Notes under the pieces: model-generated
What the model was told of the DNA's origin: nothing
The model's database searches: none
The model's input: the letters and a program-made list of their open reading frames with translations, nothing else
Shown here: positions 62,405 to 64,000 of the stretch, piece by piece
Layout of the letters: every line of letters starts with the position of its first letter
How positions within the stretch are numbered: the stretch's first letter is position 1
Source of the DNA: Rhodoplanes sp. Z2-YC6860
GTDB taxonomy: Bacteria > Pseudomonadota > Alphaproteobacteria > Rhizobiales > Xanthobacteraceae
NCBI RefSeq assembly: GCF_001579845.1
Contig: NZ_CP007440.1
Location: 7,152,029 to 7,216,028 of the forward strand
Length of the DNA stretch: 64,000 nt
Reading direction: 5' to 3'
Translations under genes and position numbers: made by a program

Positions 62405-63352
62405 TCAGCCCGGCGGCAGAATGAGCTTGTTGATCTGATCCTGCGACAGCGGATTGTCCAGGAACTTGAACTTCACGCCGTCGTCCATGATCGCGTCGAG
62501 GCCTGTCACCTTGTCCAATTGCTTTCCCTCACGGAGCCGGAATTTCTCGATCGCGCCGGTCATCAAGGATTCGGGCACACGCGCCTGCTCGGCGTACAGC
62601 CTCGTCGCCTCCGGGTTGGTCATGAGATAGGCCAGCGATTCACGATACGCGGCCATCAACCGCTTCATCAGGTCCGGGTTGTTGGCCACCGAGTCATGGA
62701 CGATCTCCACACGCACGGTCTGGTCGCGCAGTGACGGCACGTCGTTGCCGTTGGCGATGATGCGGATCGTGCCCTCGGCCGCCTCCTTCAGTCCGAACGG
62801 CGGCGTCGCCCAGCCGACATCGATCTGTCCCGACAACACCTGCGTCAGCGTCGCGGGAAGTCCTCCGGTCTGCACCGGCTTGGCTTTGACGCCCTGGCTG
62901 GTGAAACCCAGCACGACATTGTGCACGCTCGACCCGTTGCTCGAGAACGCGATCGTGGTGCTGGCGGTCGCATCCGCCAATGTCTTGATCGGCGAGTTGG
63001 CGCGGACATACCAATACAGGTCGCCGACGCCGGTGAAGCTCGCGCCGAATATCCTGACGGGCGCGCCGCGCGAATAGGCGCGCAGCACACCGATCGTTCC
63101 GACACCGACGCCGATCTGTGCCGCATTCGACAGCACGGCCTGCAGCGTCTCGCCCGAGCCCTGGGTGGCGAAATTTTCCAGCTCGATGCCGTGCTTCTTG
63201 AAGATGCCGGCGCGTTGGCCGAGCACCGGCGCCTGATTGACCCAGGTGTCCATCTGCCCGATGGACACTTTCAGTTTGTCTTCGGCCGTCGCGGCGGACG
63301 ACAGGAGCGGCAGCACAGCGCAGACAAGCCAAATTCGTCGAAAGGCTTTCAT
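62405..63352 (-). CDS. ABC transporter substrate-binding protein, NitT/TauT (SsuA-like) family
   Basis: 315 residues from the ATG at 63352. Signal peptide (KAFRRIWLVCAVLPLLSSAATA) and an NMT1/SsuA-type fold: LKVSIGQMDTWVNQAPVLGQRAGIFKKHGIELE, then AQIGVGVGTIGVLRAY and GQIDVGWATPPFGLKEAAEG. Relatives bind sulfonates, pyrimidine precursors or aromatic acids. No permease or ATPase is next to it in the window, so it is an orphan here. The ribosome site is weak. Confidence 0.9.
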   Translation of the reverse strand: MKAFRRIWLVCAVLPLLSSAATAEDKLKVSIGQMDTWVNQAPVLGQRAGIFKKHGIELENFATQGSGETLQAVLSNAAQIGVGVGTIGVLRAYSRGAPVRIFGASFTGVGDLYWYVRANSPIKTLADATASTTIAFSSNGSSVHNVVLGFTSQGVKAKPVQTGGLPATLTQVLSGQIDVGWATPPFGLKEAAEGTIRIIANGNDVPSLRDQTVRVEIVHDSVANNPDLMKRLMAAYRESLAYLMTNPEATRLYAEQARVPESLMTGAIEKFRLREGKQLDKVTGLDAIMDDGVKFKFLDNPLSQDQINKLILPPG

Positions 63353-63517
63353 CGGGAGTCGGTCCTTATCTGTCGTACTGCGTCGAAGACATCGCATCGA
63401 TGCCAGAAGCGAATCTCATTCCATTTCAGACCGAATGGCGGAACGAGAGCAAGGCGCATGTGGCGCCGACCGGCACGCGCGTGGCGTTTCCTGCAAGGCG
63501 CACCCGATCAGGTTGCA

Positions 63518-63546
63518 TTGGAAAACGATCGCAGCCCCCGTATAAA
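63518..63546 (+). promoter_or_regulatory. Promoter of the deacetylase-fold gene
   Basis: -35 TTGGAA (63518-63523), 17-base spacer, -10 TATAAA (63541-63546). The ATG of the next gene lies 31 bases after the -10 box, giving a short leader with an AAAGAG ribosome site. Confidence 0.5.
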
Positions 63547-63576
63547 TTCACGCAGCACTGCACAGAAAGAGCGCCC

Positions 63577-64000
63577 ATGAAACTGAAGAAGCACAACCGC
63601 TACGCCTATTCGCCGATCACCGAGCGGCAGGACTTCACTTGGCCGGACGGCAAGCGGCTGGCCTTTTATTGCGCGCTCAATGTCGAGCATTTCAGCTTCG
63701 GCGAGGGCCTCGGCCACACGCCGACCGCGCCGGGCCCGCAGCCGGACGTCCGCAATTTCGGCTGGCGCGATTATGGCCTGCGCGTCGGCATCTGGCGCAT
63801 CTTCGACATGATGGACGAGCTGAAGCTGCCGATGTGCCATCTGATCAATGCGTCGGTGTGCGAGGAAATGCCGCAGATCCCGGCGCGCATCAAGAAGCGC
63901 GGCGACGAGGTGATCGGCCACGGCTACACCAACTCGGAGCGCCAGTCCGACATGGACGAGGCGACCGAAGCGGCGATGATCGCGCAGGCGACCAAGACGC
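63577..64000 (+). CDS. Polysaccharide-deacetylase-fold (NodB-homology, PuuE-like) hydrolase, 3' truncated
   Basis: The first 141 residues are seen; the gene runs off the right edge. FTWPDGKRLAFYCALNVEHF, then YGLRVGIWRIFDMMDELKLPMCHLINASVCEE and GDEVIGHGYTN match carbohydrate esterase 4-type proteins of the allantoinase-PuuE/cyclic imidase subgroup rather than chitin deacetylases: the expected catalytic D-D pair is replaced by NVEHF, as in PuuE-like members. No signal peptide. It has its own promoter and is divergent from the ABC binding-protein gene. Confidence 0.85.
   Translation, partial: MKLKKHNRYAYSPITERQDFTWPDGKRLAFYCALNVEHFSFGEGLGHTPTAPGPQPDVRNFGWRDYGLRVGIWRIFDMMDELKLPMCHLINASVCEEMPQIPARIKKRGDEVIGHGYTNSERQSDMDEATEAAMIAQATKT

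Noticed and set aside
1-64000. tRNA, rRNA, riboswitch or CRISPR array
   Set aside because: No cloverleaf with CCA-type end, no rRNA-like sequence, no regularly spaced repeats; nothing supports a call by eye.

Overview
The window comes from a high-GC alphaproteobacterium, most likely Hyphomicrobiales (Bradyrhizobiaceae/Xanthobacteraceae-like). This is an inference from the base composition, the intergenic palindromic repeats of the GTCATTCCGGGG, TCCCCGC...GCGGGGA and GTAGGGTGGG types, the many Bug-type solute-binding proteins, the CoxMLS-type molybdenum hydroxylases and the paired acyl-CoA dehydrogenases. No rRNA, tRNA, CRISPR array, transposase or phage gene was seen. The DNA reads as chromosomal catabolic (accessory) sequence. 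Genes are tightly packed and no gene-free stretch exceeds 300 bases.

Layout. 1-12994 (+): a catabolic block with a cut Bug binding protein, a family III CoA-transferase, an aspartase/fumarase-superfamily lyase, a CoxG-like protein, a three-subunit molybdenum hydroxylase (FAD, Mo and 2Fe-2S subunits), an MFS transporter, an SdhA-like flavoprotein with a stand-alone SdhB-N-domain 2Fe-2S protein, and a UbiD-type decarboxylase, closed by a strong terminator. 13075-20802 (-): an adaptor and two tandem heavy-metal-type RND pumps. 21042-23276: an HpaB-type flavin monooxygenase divergent from a MarR regulator. 23311-32834: mixed aromatic-type catabolism with two Bug proteins, an FAD monooxygenase, three alpha/beta hydrolases (one without the serine nucleophile), a DUF302 protein, a methyltransferase, a two-domain VOC dioxygenase and a luciferase-like oxidoreductase. 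33035-38603: a small protein, GST plus Bug with overlapping genes, and a Bug protein followed by a TctA-TctB fusion permease. 38838-46737: an L,D-transpeptidase, an HpxZ/AtzH-like and a lipocalin-like protein, a second molybdenum hydroxylase, and an amidohydrolase. 46951-48921: two convergent Bug proteins. 48987-58668: a CoA-ester degradation block (two acyl-CoA dehydrogenase pairs, enoyl-CoA hydratase, thiolase/aldolase plus DUF35, ADP-forming acyl-CoA synthetase) around a MarR regulator with a clear palindromic operator. 58703-64000: a Bug protein, a beta-propeller lactonase-like protein, two small envelope proteins, an ABC-type binding protein and the start of a polysaccharide-deacetylase-fold enzyme.

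How the genes fit together. Periplasmic Bug proteins, an MFS carrier and a TctAB permease would bring in organic or aromatic acids. Mo hydroxylases, HpaB, the FAD monooxygenase and the luciferase-like enzyme would oxidise them. UbiD would (de)carboxylate, the VOC enzyme could open rings, and the CoA-transferase or ligase plus ACAD, hydratase and thiolase set would shorten CoA esters. The substrates cannot be read from sequence alone. The most unusual items are the SdhA-like/mini-SdhB/UbiD cluster, the ACAD pairs in which one partner lacks the catalytic glutamate, the serine-less hydrolase, the 15-bp hairpin inside a signal-peptide coding region, and a Tat-signal lactonase gene that lacks a usable start codon.
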